Source: Saccoglossus kowalevskii (lineage: Eukaryota > Hemichordata > Enteropneusta > Harrimaniidae). Taken from it: DNA of 56,577 nucleotides. The notes beneath the pieces are model-generated. The model had not been told where the DNA came from. It ran no database searches and saw only the letters and a program-made list of their open reading frames with translations. Both the position numbers and the translations under genes were made by a program. Below are positions 1 through 12,840 of this stretch, piece by piece. The stretch lies in NCBI RefSeq assembly GCF_000003605.2, contig NW_003128576.1, positions 1-56,577 of the forward strand, in the 5' to 3' direction. How positions within the stretch are numbered: position 1 is the stretch's first letter; every line of letters begins with the position of its first letter.

Positions 1-2
1 CA

Positions 3-599
3 GTGGTGGGTCAATAAATGGTTTGAAAATCAATTGTATCCTTAAATATTTGGTGGGTATTCGATGAATGGTTTGAAAATCAATTGTATCCTTAAGTATT
101 TGGTGGGTATTCGATGAATGGTTTGAAAATCAATTGTATTCTTAAATAATTAGTGGTGGGTGTTCAATGAATGGTTTGAAAATCAAATGTATCCTTAGAT
201 ATTTGGTGGGCATTAGATGAATGGTTTGACAACCAATTGTATCCTTAAATATTTGGTGGTGGGTCAATGAATGGTTTGGAAATCAATTGTATCCTTGAAT
301 ATTTGATGAGTGTTCGATGAATGATTTGAAAGTCAATTGTATCCTTAAATATTTGGTGGCGGGTTGATGAATGGTTTGAAAATCAATTGTATTCTTAAAT
401 ATTTGGCGGGTGTTCGATGAATGGTTTGAAATTCAATTTTATCCTTAAATATTTGGTGGTGGGTCAATGAATGGTTTGAAAATCAAGTGTATTCTTAAAT
501 ATTTGGTGGTGGGTCAATGAATGGTTTGAAAATCAATTGTATCCTTAAATATTTGGTGGTGGGTCAATAAATGGTTTGAAAATCAATTGTATCCTTAAA
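3..599 (+). repeat. Duplicated segment, partner at 43078-43674
   Basis: 597 bp align without gaps to 43078-43674 (offset 43,075). I see one difference, a C at 230 (TTTGACAACC). Shared rare variants include AATAATTAGTGG, GGGCATTAGATG, a 50-bp E with GGTGGTGGGTCA and AATCAAGTG in S. The copies part at 600, where this one switches to an O-like TTAAAAATTTGG. Confidence 0.88.
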
Positions 600-1322
600 A
601 ATTTGGTGGTGGGTCAATGAATGGCTTGAAAATCAATTGTATTCCTAAATATTTGGAGGGTGTTCGATGAATGGTTTGAAAATCAAATGTATCCTTAGAT
701 ATTTGGTGGGCATTCGATGATTGGTTTGAAAACCAATTGTATCCTTAAATATTTGGTGGCGGGTCAATGAATGGTTTGAAAATCAATTGTATCCTTTGAA
801 TATTTGATGGGTGTTCGATGAATGATTTGAAAGTCAATTCTATCTTAAATATTGGTGGCGGGTTGATGAATGGTTTGAAAATCAATTGTATCTTTAAATA
901 TTGGTGGGTGCTCAATGAATGGTTTGAAAATCAATTGTATCCTTAAATATTTGGTGGGTATTCGATGAATGGTTTGAAAATCAATTGTATTCTTAAATAT
1001 TTAGTGGTGGGTGTTCAATGAATGGTTTGAAAATCAAATGTATCCTTAAATATTTGGTGGGTGTTCGATGAATGGTTTGAAAATCAATTATATTCTTAAA
1101 TATTTGGTGGTGGGTCAATGAATGGTTTGAAAATCAATTGTATCCTTAAATATTTGGTGGCGGGTTGATGAATAGTTTGAAAGTCAATTCTATCCTTAAA
1201 TATTTGGTGGCGGGTTGATGAATGGTTTGAAAATCAATTGTATCCTTAAATATTTGGTGGTGGGTCAATGAATGGTTTGAAAATCAATTGTATTCTTAAA
1301 TATTTTGCGGGTGTTCGATGAA
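600..1322 (+). repeat. Mosaic satellite block
   Basis: It opens with an A/O hybrid (ATAAATGG with TTAAAAATTTGG), then P, a jump to D, then E, F, G, an H unit with GTGCTCAATG, B, C and J to N up to the O at 1323. Single-base losses (AATATTGGTGG) occur near 848 and 900. No other feature is seen. Confidence 0.75.
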
Positions 1323-1807
1323 TGGTTTCAAAATCAATTGTATCCTTAAAAATTTGGTGGTGGGTCAATGAATGGCTTGAAAATCAATTGTATTCTTAAA
1401 TATTTGGAGGGTGTTCGATGAATGGTTTGAAAATCAATTGTATTCTTAAATATTTGGCGGGTGTTCGATGAATGGTTTGAAATTCAATTTTATCCTTAAA
1501 TATTTGGTGGTGGGTCAATGAATGGTTTGAAAATCAAATGTATTCTTAAATATTTGGTGGTGGGTCAATGAATGGTTTGAAATTCAATTGTATCCTTAAA
1601 TATTTGGTGGTGGGTCAATAAATGGTTTGAAAATCAATTGTATCCTTAAATATTTGGTGGGTATTCGATGAATGGTTTGAAAATCAATTGTATCCTTAAA
1701 TATTTGGTGGGTATTCGATGAATGGTTTGAAAATCAATTGTATTCTTAAATATTTGGTGGTGGGTCAATCAATTGTATCCTTAAATATTTGGTGGTGGGT
1801 CAATAAA

Positions 1808-2515
1808 TGGTTTGAAAATCAATTGTATCCTTAAATATTTGGTTGGTATTTGATGAATGGTTTGAAAATCAATTGTATCCTTAAATATTTGGTGGGTATT
1901 CGATGAATGGTTTGAAAATCAATTGTATTCTTAAATATTTAGTGGTGGGTGTTGATTGAATGGTTTGAAAATCGAATGTATCCTTAGATATTTGGTGGGC
2001 ATTCGATGAATGGTTTGAAAACCAATTGTATCCTTAAATATTTGGTGGGCGGGTCAATGAATGGTTTGAAAATCAATTGTATCCTTGAATATTTGATGGG
2101 TGTTCGATGAATGATTTGGAAGTCAATTCTATCCTTAAATATTTGGTGGTGGGTCAATAAATGGTTTGAAAATCAATTGTATCCTTAAATATTTGGTGGG
2201 TATTCGATGAATGGTTTGAAAATCAATTGTATCCTTAAATATTTGGTGGGTATTCGATGAATGGTTTGAAAATCAATTGTATTCTTAAATATTTAGTGGT
2301 GGGTGTTCAATGAATGGTTTGAAAATCAAATGTATCCTTAGATATTTGGTGGGCATTCGATGAATGGTTTGAAAACCAATTGTATCCTTAAATATTTGGT
2401 GGGCGGGTCAATGAATGGTTTGAAAATCAATTGTATCCTTGAATATTTGATGGGTGTTCGATGAATGATTTGAAAGTCAATTCTATCCTTAAATATTTGG
2501 TGGCGGGTTGATGAA
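1808..2515 (+). repeat. Tandem duplication of the 7-monomer A-G module, 2 x 354 bp
   Basis: A-B-C-D-E-F-G at 1808-2161 is followed directly by another A-B-C-D-E-F-G at 2162-2515. The 354-bp period equals five 50-bp units plus C (53) and E (51). The first copy has GTGTTGATTGAATGG after C, TCGAATG in D and TTGGAAGTC in G; the second has the usual forms. The first G ends in GGTGGTGGGTCA rather than GGTGGCGGGTTG, marking the joint. Confidence 0.85.
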
Positions 2516-2865
2516 TGGTTTGAAAATCAATTGTATCCTTAAATATTTGGTGGGTGTTCAATGAATGGTTTGAAAATCAATTATATCCTTAAATATTTGG
2601 TGGGTGTTCGATGAATGGTTTGAAACTCAATTATATTCTTAAATATTTGGTGGTGGGTCAATGAATGGTTTGAAAATCAATTGTATCCTTAAATATTTGG
2701 TGGCGGGTTGATGAATAGTTTGAAAGTCAATTCTATCCTTAAATATTTGGTGGCGGGTTGATGAATGATTTGAAAATCAATTGTATCCTTAAATATTTGG
2801 TGGTGGGTCAATGAATGGTTTGAAAATCAATTGTATTCTTAAATATTTGGCGGGTGTTCGATGAA

Positions 2866-4209
2866 TGGTTTCAAAATCAATTGTATCCTTAAAAATTTGG
2901 TGGTGGGTCAATGAATGGCTTGAAAATCAATTGTATTCTTAAATATTTGGAGGGTGTTCGATGAATGGTTTGAAAATCAATTGTATTCTTAAATATTTGG
3001 TGGTGGGTCAATGAATGGTTTGAAAATCAATTGTATTCTTAAATATTTGGAGGGTGTTCGATGAATGGTTTGAAAATCAATTGTATTCTTAAATATTTGG
3101 TGGTAGGTCAATGAATGGTTTGAAAATCAATTGTATTCTTAAATATTTGGCGGGTGTTCGATGAATGGTTTGAAATTCAATTTTATCCTTAAATATTTGG
3201 TGGTGGGTCAATGAATGGTTTGAAAATCAAATGTATTCTTAAATATTTGGTGGTGGGTCAATGAATGGTTTGAAAATCAATTGTATCCTTAAATATTTGG
3301 TGGTGGGTCAATAAATGGTTTGAAAATCAATTGTATCCTTAAATATTTGGTGGGTATTCGATGAATGGTTTGAAAATCAATTGTATCCTTAAATATTTGG
3401 TGGGTATTCGATGAATGGTTTGAAAATCAATTGTATTCTTAAATATTTGGTGGTGGGTCAATCAATTGTATCCTTAAATATTTGGCGGTGGGTCAATAAA
3501 TGGTTTGAAAATCAATTGTATCCTTAAAAAATTGGTGGGTATTCGATGAATGGTTTGAAAATCAATTGTATCCTTAAATATTTGGTGGGTATTCGATGAA
3601 TGGTTTGAAAATCAATTGTATTCTTAAATATTTAGTGGTGGGTGTTCAATGAATGGTTTGAAAATCAAATGTATCCTTAGATATTTGGTGGGCATTCGAT
3701 GAATGGTTTGAAAACCAATTGTATCCTTAAATATTTGGTGGGCAGGTCAATGAATGGTTTGAAAATCAATTGTATCCTTGAATATTTGATGGATGGGTGT
3801 TCGATGAATGATTTGAAAGTCAATTCTATCCTTAAATATTTGGTGGCGGGTTGATGAATGGTTTGAAAATCAATTGTATCCTTAAATATTTGGTGGGTGT
3901 TCAATGAATGGTTTGAAAATCAATTATATCCTTAAATATTTGGTGGGTGTTCGGTGAATGGTTTGAAAATCAATTATATTCTTAAATATTTGGTGGTGGG
4001 TCAATGAATGGTTTGAAAATCAATTGTATCCTTAAATATTTGGTGGCGGGTTGATGAATAGTTTGAAAGTCAATTCTATCCTTAAATATTTGGTGGCGGG
4101 TTGATGAATGATTTGAAAATCAATTGTATCCTTAAATATTTGGTGGTGGGTCAATGAATGGTTTGAAAATCAATTGTATTCTTAAATATTTTGGCGGGTG
4201 TTCGATGAA
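2866..4209 (+). repeat. 27-monomer HOR copy, 1,344 bp
   Basis: The same O to N order as the reference copy, including the q1-q3 units and the A-B-B'-U insertion (U junction at 3462/3463). The extra 5 bp are fully explained by a 4-bp GGAT-type expansion in the F linker near 3788-3796 and one extra T before GGCGGG near 4190. It lies about 21.7 kb from the tandem pair at 24541-27218. Confidence 0.9.
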
Positions 4210-5820
4210 TGGTTTCAAAATCAATTGTATCCTTAAAAATTTGGTGGTGGGTCAATGAATGGCTTGAAAATCAATTGTATTCTTAAATATTTGGAGGGTG
4301 TTCGATGAATGGTTTGAAAATCAATTGTATTCTTAAATATTTGGCGGGTGTTCGATGAATGGTTTGAAATTCAATTTTATCCTTAAATATTTGGTGGTGG
4401 GTCAATGAATGGTTTGAAAATCAAATGTATTCTTAAATATTTGGTGGCGGGTCAATGAATGGTTTGAAAATCAATTGTATCCTTAAATATTTGGTGGTGG
4501 GTCAATAAATGGTTTGAAAATCAATTGTATCCTTAAATATTTGGTGGGTATTCGATGAATGGTTTGAAAATCAATTGTATCCTTAAATATTTGGTGGGTA
4601 TTCTATGAATGGTTTGAAAATCAATTGTATTCTTAAATATTTAGTGGTGGGTGTTCAATGAATGGTTTGAAAATCAAATGTATCCTTAGATATTTGGTGG
4701 GCATTCGATGAATGGTTTGAAAACCAATTGTATCCTTAAATATTTGGTGGGCGGATCAATGAATGGTTTGAAAATCAATTGTATCCTTGAATATTTGATG
4801 GGTGTTCGATGAATGATTTGAAAGTCAATTCTATCCTTAAATATTTGGTGGCGGGTTGATGAATGGTTTGAAAATCAATTGTATTCTTAAATATTTGGTG
4901 GTGGGTCAATGAATGGTTTGAAAATCAATTGTATCCTTAAATATTTGGTGGTGGGTCAATGAATGGTTTGAAAATCAATTGTATTCTTAAATATTTGGTG
5001 GTGGGTCAATGAATGGTTTGAAAATCAATTGTATCCTTAAATATTTGGTGGTGGGTCAATAAATGGTTTGAAAATCAATTGTATCCTTAAATTTTTGGTG
5101 GGTATTCGATGAATGGTTTGAAAATCAATTGTATCCTTAAGTATTTGGTGGGTATTCGATGAATGGTTTGAAAATCAATTGTATTCTTAAATATTTAGTG
5201 GTGGGTGTTCAATGAATGGTTTGAAAATCAAATGTATCCTTAAATATTTGGTGGGCGGGTCAATGAATGGTTTGGAAATCAATTGTATCCTTGAATATTT
5301 GATGAGTGTTCGATGAATGATTTGAAAGTCAATTCTATCCTTAAATATTTGGTGGCGGGTTGATGAATGGTTTGAAAATCAATTGTATTCTTAAATATTT
5401 GGCGGGTGTTCGATGAATGGTTTGAAATTCAATTTTATCCTTAAATATTTGGTGGTGGGTCAATGAATGGTTTGAAAATCAAATGTATTCTTAAATATTT
5501 GGTGGTGGGTCAATGAATGGTTTGAAAATCAATTGTATCCTTAAATATTTGGTGCTGGGTCAATAAATGGTTTGAAAATCAATTGTATCCTTAAATATTT
5601 GGTGGGTATTCGATGAATGGTTTGAAAATCAATTGTATCCTTACATATTAGTGGGTATTCGATGAATGGTTTGAAAATCAATTGTATTCTTAAATATTTG
5701 GTGGTGGGACAATCAATTGTATCCTTAAATATTTGGCGGTGGGTCATAAATGGTTTGAAAATCAATTGTATCCTTAAATAATTGGTGGGTATTCGATGAA
5801 TGGTTTGAAAATCAATTGTA
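4210..5820 (+). repeat. Mosaic satellite block with alternative A-G module
   Basis: A partial 20-mer O to G is followed by extra GGTGGTGGGTCA units, then the alternative module (AAATTTTTGG near 5090, AAGTATTTGG near 5142, GATGAGTGTTCG near 5303) with a D/E fusion near 5225-5265. Next come Q-R-S-T with GGTGCTGGG near 5553, TTACATATTAGTGGG near 5642 and a U junction at 5713. GGTGCTGGG and the acatatta form recur at 53057-53155. Confidence 0.75.
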
Positions 5821-7320
5821 TTCTTAAATATTTGGTGGTGGGTCATTGAATGGTTTGAAAATCAATTGTATCCTTAAATATTTGGTGGCGGGTTGATGAA
5901 TAGTTTGAAAGTCAATTCTATCCTTAAATATTTGGTGGCGGGTTGATGAATGATTTGAAAATCAATTGTATCCTTAAATATTTGGTGGTGGGTCAATGAA
6001 TGGTTTGAAAATCAATTGTATTCTTAAATATTTGGCGGGTGTTCGATGAATGGTTTCAAAATCAATTGTATCCTTAAAAATTTGGTGGTGGGTCAATGAA
6101 TGGCTTGAAAATCAATTGTATTCTTAAATATTTGGAGGGTGTTCGATGAATGATTTGAAAGTCAATTCTATCCTTAAATATTTGGTGGCGGGTTGATGAA
6201 TGGTTTGAAAATCAATTGTATTCTTAAATATTTGGTGGTGGGTCAATGAATGGTTTGAAAATCAATTGTATCCTTAAATATTTGGTGGTGGGTCAATGAA
6301 TGGTTTGAAAATCAATTGTATCCTTAAATATTTGGTGGTGGGTCAATGAATGGTTTGAAAATCAATTGTATCCTTGAATATTTGATGGGTGTTCGATGAA
6401 TGATTTGAAAGTCAATTCTATCCTTAAATATTTGGTGGCGGGTTGATGAATGGTTTGAAAATCAATTGTATCCTTAAATATTTGGTGGGTGCTCAATGAA
6501 TGGTTTGAAAATCAATTATATCCTTAAATATTTGGTGGGTGTTCGATGAATGGTTTGAAAATCAATTATATTCTTAAATATTTGGTGGTGGGTCAATGAA
6601 TGGTTCGAAAATCAATTGTATCCTTAAATATTTGGTGGCGGGTTGATGAATAGTTTGAAAGTCAATTCTATCCTTAAATATTTGGTGGCGGGTTGATGAA
6701 TGATTTGAAAATCAATTGTATCCTTAAATATTTGGTGGTGGGTCAATGAATGGTTTGAAAATCAATTGTATTCTTAAATATTTGGCGGGTGTTCGATGAA
6801 TGGTTTCAAAATCAATTGTATCCTTAAAAATTTGGTGGTGGGTCAATGAATGGCTTGAAAATCAATTGTATTCTTAAATATTTGGAGGGTGTTCGATGAA
6901 TGATTTGAAAGTCAATTCTATCCTTAAATATTTGGTGGCGGGTTGATGAATGGTTTGAAAATCAATTGTATTCTTAAATATTTGGTGGTGGGTCAATGAA
7001 TGGTTTGAAAATCAATTGTATCCTTAAATATTTGGTGGTGGGTCAATGAATGGTTTGAAAATCAATTGTATTCTTAAATATTTGGTGGTGGGTCAATGAA
7101 TGGTTTGAAAATCAATTGTATCCTTAAATATTTGGTGGTGGGTCAATGAATGGTTTGAAAATCATTTGTATCCTTAAATTTTTGGTGGGTATTCGATGAA
7201 TGGTTTGAAAATCAATTGTATTCTTAAATATTTAGTGGTGGGTGTTCAATGAATGGTTTGAAAATCAAATGTATCCTTAGATATTTGGTGGGCATTCGAT
7301 GAATGGTTTGAAAACCAATT
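5821..7320 (+). repeat. Tandem 15-monomer repeat, period 750 bp
   Basis: O markers at 6051 and 6801 are exactly 750 bp apart. The flanking order K-L-M-N-O-P is the same in both, and in both P is followed straight by G (GGAGGGTGTTCG then ATGAATGATTTG), a junction that skips Q to F. Identity is best over about 5821-6320 against 6571-7070; beyond that the copies differ by monomer content. The same P-G junction recurs near 15005 and 54807. Confidence 0.82.
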
Positions 7321-8910
7321 GTATCCTTAAATATTTGGTGGGCGGGTCAATGAATGGTTTGGAAATCAATTGTATCCTTGAATATTTGATGAGTGTTCGA
7401 TGAATGATTTGAAAGTCAATTCTATCCTTAAATATTTGGTGGCGGGTTGATGAATGGTTTGAAAATCAATTGTATCCTTAAATATTTGGTGGGTGTTCAA
7501 TGAATGGTTTGAAAATCAATTATATCCTTAAATATTTGGTGGGTGTTCGATGAATGGTTTGAAAATCAATTATATTCTTGAATATTTGGTGGTGGGTCAA
7601 TGAATGGTTTGAAAATCAATTGTATCCTTAAATATTTGGTGGCGGGTTGATGAATGGTTTGAAAGTCAATTCTATCCTTAAATATTTGGTGGCGGGTTGA
7701 TGAATGGTTTGAAAATCAATTGTATCCTTGAATATTTGGTGGGCATTCGATGAATGGTTTGAAAACCAATTGTATCCTTAAATATTTGGTGGGCGGGTCA
7801 ATGAATGGTTTGAAAATCAATTGTATCCTTGAATATTTGATGGGTGTTCGATGAATGATTTGAAAGTCAATTCTATCCTTAAATATTTGGTGGCGGGTTG
7901 ATGAATGGTTTGAAAATCAATTGTATCCTTAAATATTTGGTGGGTGTTCAATGAATGGTTTGAAAATCAATTATATCCTTAAATATTTGGTGGGTGTTCG
8001 ATGAATGGTTTGAAACTCAATTATATTCTTAAATATTTGGTGGTGGGTCAATGAATGGTTTGAAAATCAATTGTATCCTTAAATATTTGGTGGCGGGTTG
8101 ATGAATAGTTTGAAAGTCAATTCTATCCTTAAATATTTGGTGGTGGGTCAATGAATGGTTTGAAAATCAATTGTATTCTTAAATATTTGGCGGGTGTTCG
8201 ATGAATGGTTTCAAAATCAATTGTATCCTTAAAAATTTGGTGGTGGGTCAATGAATGGCTTGAAAATCAATTGTATTCCTATATATTTGGAGGGTGTTCG
8301 ATGAATGGTTTGAAAATCAATTGTATTCTTAAATATTTGGTGGGCAGGTCAATGAATGGTTTGAAAATCAATTGTATCCTTAAATATTTGATGGGTGTTC
8401 GATGAATGATTTGAAAGTCAATTGTATCCTCAAATATTTGGTGGCGGGTTGATGAATGGTTTGAAAATCAATTGTATTCTTAAATATTTGGTGGTGGGTC
8501 AATGAATGGTTTGAAAATCAATTGTATCCTTAAATATTTGGTGGTGGGTCAATGAAAGGTTTGAAAATCAATTGTATTCTTAAATATTTGGTGGTGGGTC
8601 AATGAATGGTTTGAAAATCAATTGTATCCTTAAATATTTGGTGGTGGGTCAATAAATGGTTTGAAAATCAATTGTATCCTTAAATATTTGGTGGGTATTC
8701 GATGAATGGTTTGAAAATCAATTGTATCCTTAAATATTTGGTGGGTATTCGATGAATGGTTTGAAAATCAATTGTATTCTTAAATATTTAGTGGTGGGTG
8801 TTCAATGAATGGTTTGAAAATCAAATGTATCCTTAGATATTTGGTGGGCATTCGATGAATGGTTTGAAAACCAATTGTATCCTTAAATATTTGGTGGGCG
8901 GGTCAATGAA
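7321..8910 (+). repeat. Mosaic satellite block
   Basis: It holds two passes through E-F-G-H-I-J-K-L, the first with TTATATTCTTGAATATT in J and an L with ATGAATGG. An O-P pair at 8206 follows with TTCCTATATATTT, then several GGTGGTGGGTCA units, A, B, C and D. L joins straight to N near 8130-8160. No non-repeat sequence is present. Confidence 0.75.
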
Positions 8911-9819
8911 TGGTTTGGAAATCAATTGTATCCTTGAATATTTGATGAGTGTTCGATGAATGATTTGAAAGTCAATTCTATCTTTAAATATTTGGTGGCG
9001 GGTTGATGAATGGTTTGAAAATCAATTGTATCCTTAAATATTTGGTGGGTGTTCAATGAATGGTTTGAAAATCAATTATATCCTTAAATATTTGGTGGGT
9101 GTTCGATGAATGGTTTGAAAATCAATTATATTCTTGAATATTTGGTGGTGGGTCAATGAATGGTTTGAAAATCAATTGTATCCTTAAATATTTGGTGGCG
9201 GGTTGATGAATGGTTTGAAAGTCAATTCTATCTTTAAATATTTGGTGGCGGGTTGATGAATGGTTTGAAAATCAATTGTATCCTTGAATATTTGGTGGGC
9301 ATTCGATGAATGGTTTGAAAACCAATTGTATCCTTAAATATTTGGTGGGCGGGTCAATGAATGGTTTGAAAATCAATTGTATCCTTGAATATTTGATGGG
9401 TGTTCGATGAATGATTTGAAAGTCAATTCTATCCTTAAATATTTGGTGGCGGGTTGATGAATGGTTTGAAAATCAATTGTATCCTTAAATATTTGGTGGG
9501 TATTCAATGAATGGTTTGAAAATCAATTATATCCTTAAATATTTGGTGGGTGTTCGATGAATGGTTTGAAAATCAATTATATTCTTAAATATTTGGTGGT
9601 GGGTCAATGAATGGTTTGAAAATCAATTGTATCCTTAAATATTTGGTGGCGGGTTGATGAATAGTTTGAAAGTCAATTCTATCCTTAAATATTTGGTGGC
9701 GGGTTGATGAATGGTTTGAAAATCAATTGTATCCTTAAATATTTGGTGGTGGGTCAATGAATGGTTTGAAAATCAATTGTATTCTTAAATATTTTGCGGG
9801 TGTTCGATGAATGGTTTCA
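8911..9819 (+). repeat. Duplicated segment, partner at 47980-48888
   Basis: About 909 bp align at offset 39,069 with only a few substitutions (TATCTTTAAAT here where the partner has TATCCTTAAAT, twice, plus one or two at the left edge). Shared markers are TTATATTCTTGAATATT, CCTTGAATATTTGGTGGGC, GGTGGGTATTCAATG and ATATTTTGCGGG. The alignment breaks at 9820, where the indel-rich patch begins. Confidence 0.85.
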
Positions 9820-11551
9820 AATCAATTGTATCCTTTAAAATTTGGTGGTGGGTCAATGAATGGCTTGAAAATCATTGTATTCTAAATATTTGGAAGGGTG
9901 TTCGATGAATGGTTTGAAAATCAATTGTATTCTTAATATTTGGCGGGTGATCGATGATGGTTTGAAATTCAATTTATCTTTAATATTTGGTGGTGGGTCA
10001 ATGAATGGTTTGAAAATCAAATGTATTCTTAAATATTGGTGGTGGGTCAATGAAATGGTTGAAATTCAATTGTATCCTTAAAATATTTGGTGGTGGGTCA
10101 ATTAAATGGTTTGAAAATCAATTGTATCCTTAAATATTTGGTGGGTATTCGATGAAATGGTTTGAAAATCAATTGTATCCTTAAATATTTGGTGGGTATT
10201 CGATGAATGGTTTGAAAATCAATTGTATTCTTAAAATATTTAGTGGTGGGTGTTCAATGAATGGTTTGAAAATCAAATGTATCCTTAGATATTTGGTGGG
10301 CATTCGATGAATGGTTTGAAAACCAATTGTATCCTTAAATATTTGGTGGGCGGATCAATGAATGGTTTGAAAATCAATTGTATCCTTGAATATTTGATGG
10401 GTGTTCGATGAATGATTTGAAAGTCAATTCTATCCTTAAATATTTGGTGGCGGGTTGATGAATGGTTTGAAAATCAATTGTATTTTTAAATATTTGGTGG
10501 TGGGTCAATGAATGGTTTGAAAATCAATTGTATCCTTAAATATTTGGTGGTGGGTCAATGAATGGTTTGAAAATCAATTGTATCCTTAAGTATTTGGTGG
10601 GTATTCGATGAATGGTTTGAAAATCAATTGTATTCTTAAATATTTAGTGGTGGGTGTTCAATGAATGGTTTGAAAATCAAATGTATCCTTAGATATTTGG
10701 TGGGCATTCGATGATTGGTTTGAAAACCAATTGTATCCTTAAATATTTGGTGGGCGGGTCAATGAATGGTTTGGAAATCAATTGTATCCTTGAATATTTG
10801 ATGAGTGTTCGATGAATGATTTGAAAGTCAATTCTATCCTTAAATATTTGGTGGCGGGTTGATGAATGGTTTGAAAATCAATTGTATTCTTAAATATTTG
10901 GCGGGTGTTCGATGAATGGTTTGAAATTCAATTTTATCCTTAAAAATTTGGTGGTGGGTCAATGAATGGTTTGAAAATCAAATGTATTCTTAAATATTTG
11001 GTGGTGGGTCAATGAATGGTTTGAAAATCAATTGTATCCTTAAATATTTGGTGGTGGGTCAATAAATGGTTTGAAAATCAATTGTATCCTTAAATATTTG
11101 GTGGGTATTCGATGAATGGTTTGAAAATCAATTGTATCCTTACATATTAGGTGGGTATTCGATGAATGGTTTGAAAATCAATTGTATTCTTAAATATTTG
11201 GTGGTGGGTCAATCAATTGTATCCTTAAATATTTGGTGGGTATTCGATGAATGGTTTGAAAATCAATTGTATTCTTAAATATTTAGTGGTGGGTGTTCAA
11301 TGAATGGTTTGAAAATCAAATGTATCCTTAGATATTTGGTGGGCATTTGATGAATGGTTTGAAAACCAATTGTATCCTTAAATATTTGGTGGGCGGGTCA
11401 ATGAATGGTTTGAAAATCAATTGTATCCTTGAATATTTGATGGGTGTTCGATGATGATTTGAAAGTCATTTCTATCCTTAAATATTTGGTGGCGGTTGAT
11501 GATGGTTTGAAATCAATTGTATTCTTAAATATTTGGCGGGTGTTCGATGAA
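9820..11551 (+). repeat. Mosaic satellite block with indel-rich patches
   Basis: 9813-10240 carries many one-base losses and gains in runs of A, T and G. After that, normal satellite resumes with E, F and G, the AAGTATTTGG / GATGAGTG module at about 10585-10810, R-S-T-A, TTACATATTAGG near 11150 and a U junction at 11213/11214 that runs straight into GGTGGGTATTCG. A second small noisy patch is at about 11450-11520. Confidence 0.75.
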
Positions 11552-12840
11552 TGGTTTCAAAATCAATTGTATCCTTAAAAATTTGGTGGTGGGTCAATGA
11601 ATGGCTTGAAAATCAATTGTATTCTTAAATATTTGGAGGGTGTTCGATGAATGGTTTGAAAATCAATTGTATTCTTAAATATTTGGTGGTGGGTCAATGA
11701 ATGGTTTGAAAATCAATTGTATTCTTAAATATTTGGAGGGTGTTCGATGAATGGTTTGAGAATCAATTGTATTCTTAAATATTTGGTGGTAGGTCAATGA
11801 ATGGTTTGAAAATCAATTGTATTCTTAAATATTTGGCGGGTGTTCGATGAATGGTTTGAAATTCAATTTTATCCTTAAATATTTGGTGGTGGGTCAATGA
11901 ATGGTTTGAAAATCAAATGTATCCTTAAATATTTGGTGGTGGGTCAATGAATGGTTTGAAAATCAAATGTATCCTTAAATATTTGGTGGGTATTCGATGA
12001 ATGGTTTGAAAATCAATTGTATCCTTAAATATTTGGTGGGTATTCGATGAATGGTTTGAAAATCAATTGTATTCTTAAATATTTGGTGGTGGGTCAATCA
12101 ATTGTATCCTTAAATATTTGGTGGTGGGTCAATAAATGGTTTGAAAATCAATTGTATCCTTAAATATTTGGTGGGTATTCGATGAATGGTTTGAAAATCA
12201 ATTGTATCCTTAAATATTTGGTGGGTATTCGATGAATGGTTTGAAAATCAATTGTATTCTTAAATATTTAGTGGTGGGTGTTCAATGAATGGTTTGAAAA
12301 TCAAATGTATCCTTAGATATTTGGTGGGCATTCGATGAATGGTTTGAAAACCAATTGTATCCTTAAATATTTGGTGGGCGGGTCAATGAATGGTTTGAAA
12401 ATCAATTGTATCCTTGAATATTTGATGGGTGTTCGATGAATGATTTGAAAGTCAATTCTATCCTTAAATATTTGGTGGCGGGTTGATGAATGGTTTGAAA
12501 ATCAATTGTATCCTTAAATATTTGGTGGGTGTTCAATGAATGGTTTGAAAATCAATTATATCCTTAAATATTTGGTGGGTGTTCGATGAATGGTTTGAAA
12601 ATCAATTATATTCTTAAATATTTGGTGGTGGGTCAATGAATGGTTTGAAAATCAATTGTATCCTTAAATATTTGGTGGCGGGTTGATGAATAGTTTGAAA
12701 GTCAATTCTATCCTTAAATATTTGGTGGCGGGTTGATGAATGGTTTGAAAATCAATTGTATCCTTAAATATTTGGTGGTGGGTCAATGAATGGTTTGAAA
12801 ATCAATTGTATTCTTAAATATTTGGCGGGTGTTCGATGAA
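11552..12840 (+). repeat. 26-monomer HOR, 27-mer lacking one unit, 1,289 bp
   Basis: The length is 1,339 minus 50. Around 11930-11990 two S-like units (TCAAATGTATCC) are followed directly by a GGTGGGTATTCG linker, so one monomer of the T-A step is gone. The q1-q3 units and U (junction 12098/12099) are present, and the rest follows reference order. Confidence 0.85.

Noticed and set aside
3677-3904. Minus-strand open frame of 75 codons
   Set aside because: It lies wholly inside monomers D to H of the 27-mer HOR and exists only because a 4-bp linker insertion near 3790 shifts the frame. The matching stretch of the other HOR copies is not open over this length.
5541-5846. Minus-strand open frame of 101 codons with repeated Ile-Phe-Lys / Asp-Thr-Ile motifs
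   Set aside because: It is satellite read in a chance open frame, kept open by the U deletion and single-base indels. The peptide is only the translated repeat, and the same order elsewhere is interrupted by stops.
8205-8405. Plus-strand open frame of 66 codons
   Set aside because: It starts inside monomer O and follows the repeat. The 50-bp unit is not a multiple of three, there is no coding bias and no homologous frame in other O-P copies.
9853-10081. Overlapping open frames of about 65-68 codons on both strands
   Set aside because: Both fall in the indel-rich patch, where one-base losses remove stops by chance. Open frames on both strands of the same repeat argue against coding.
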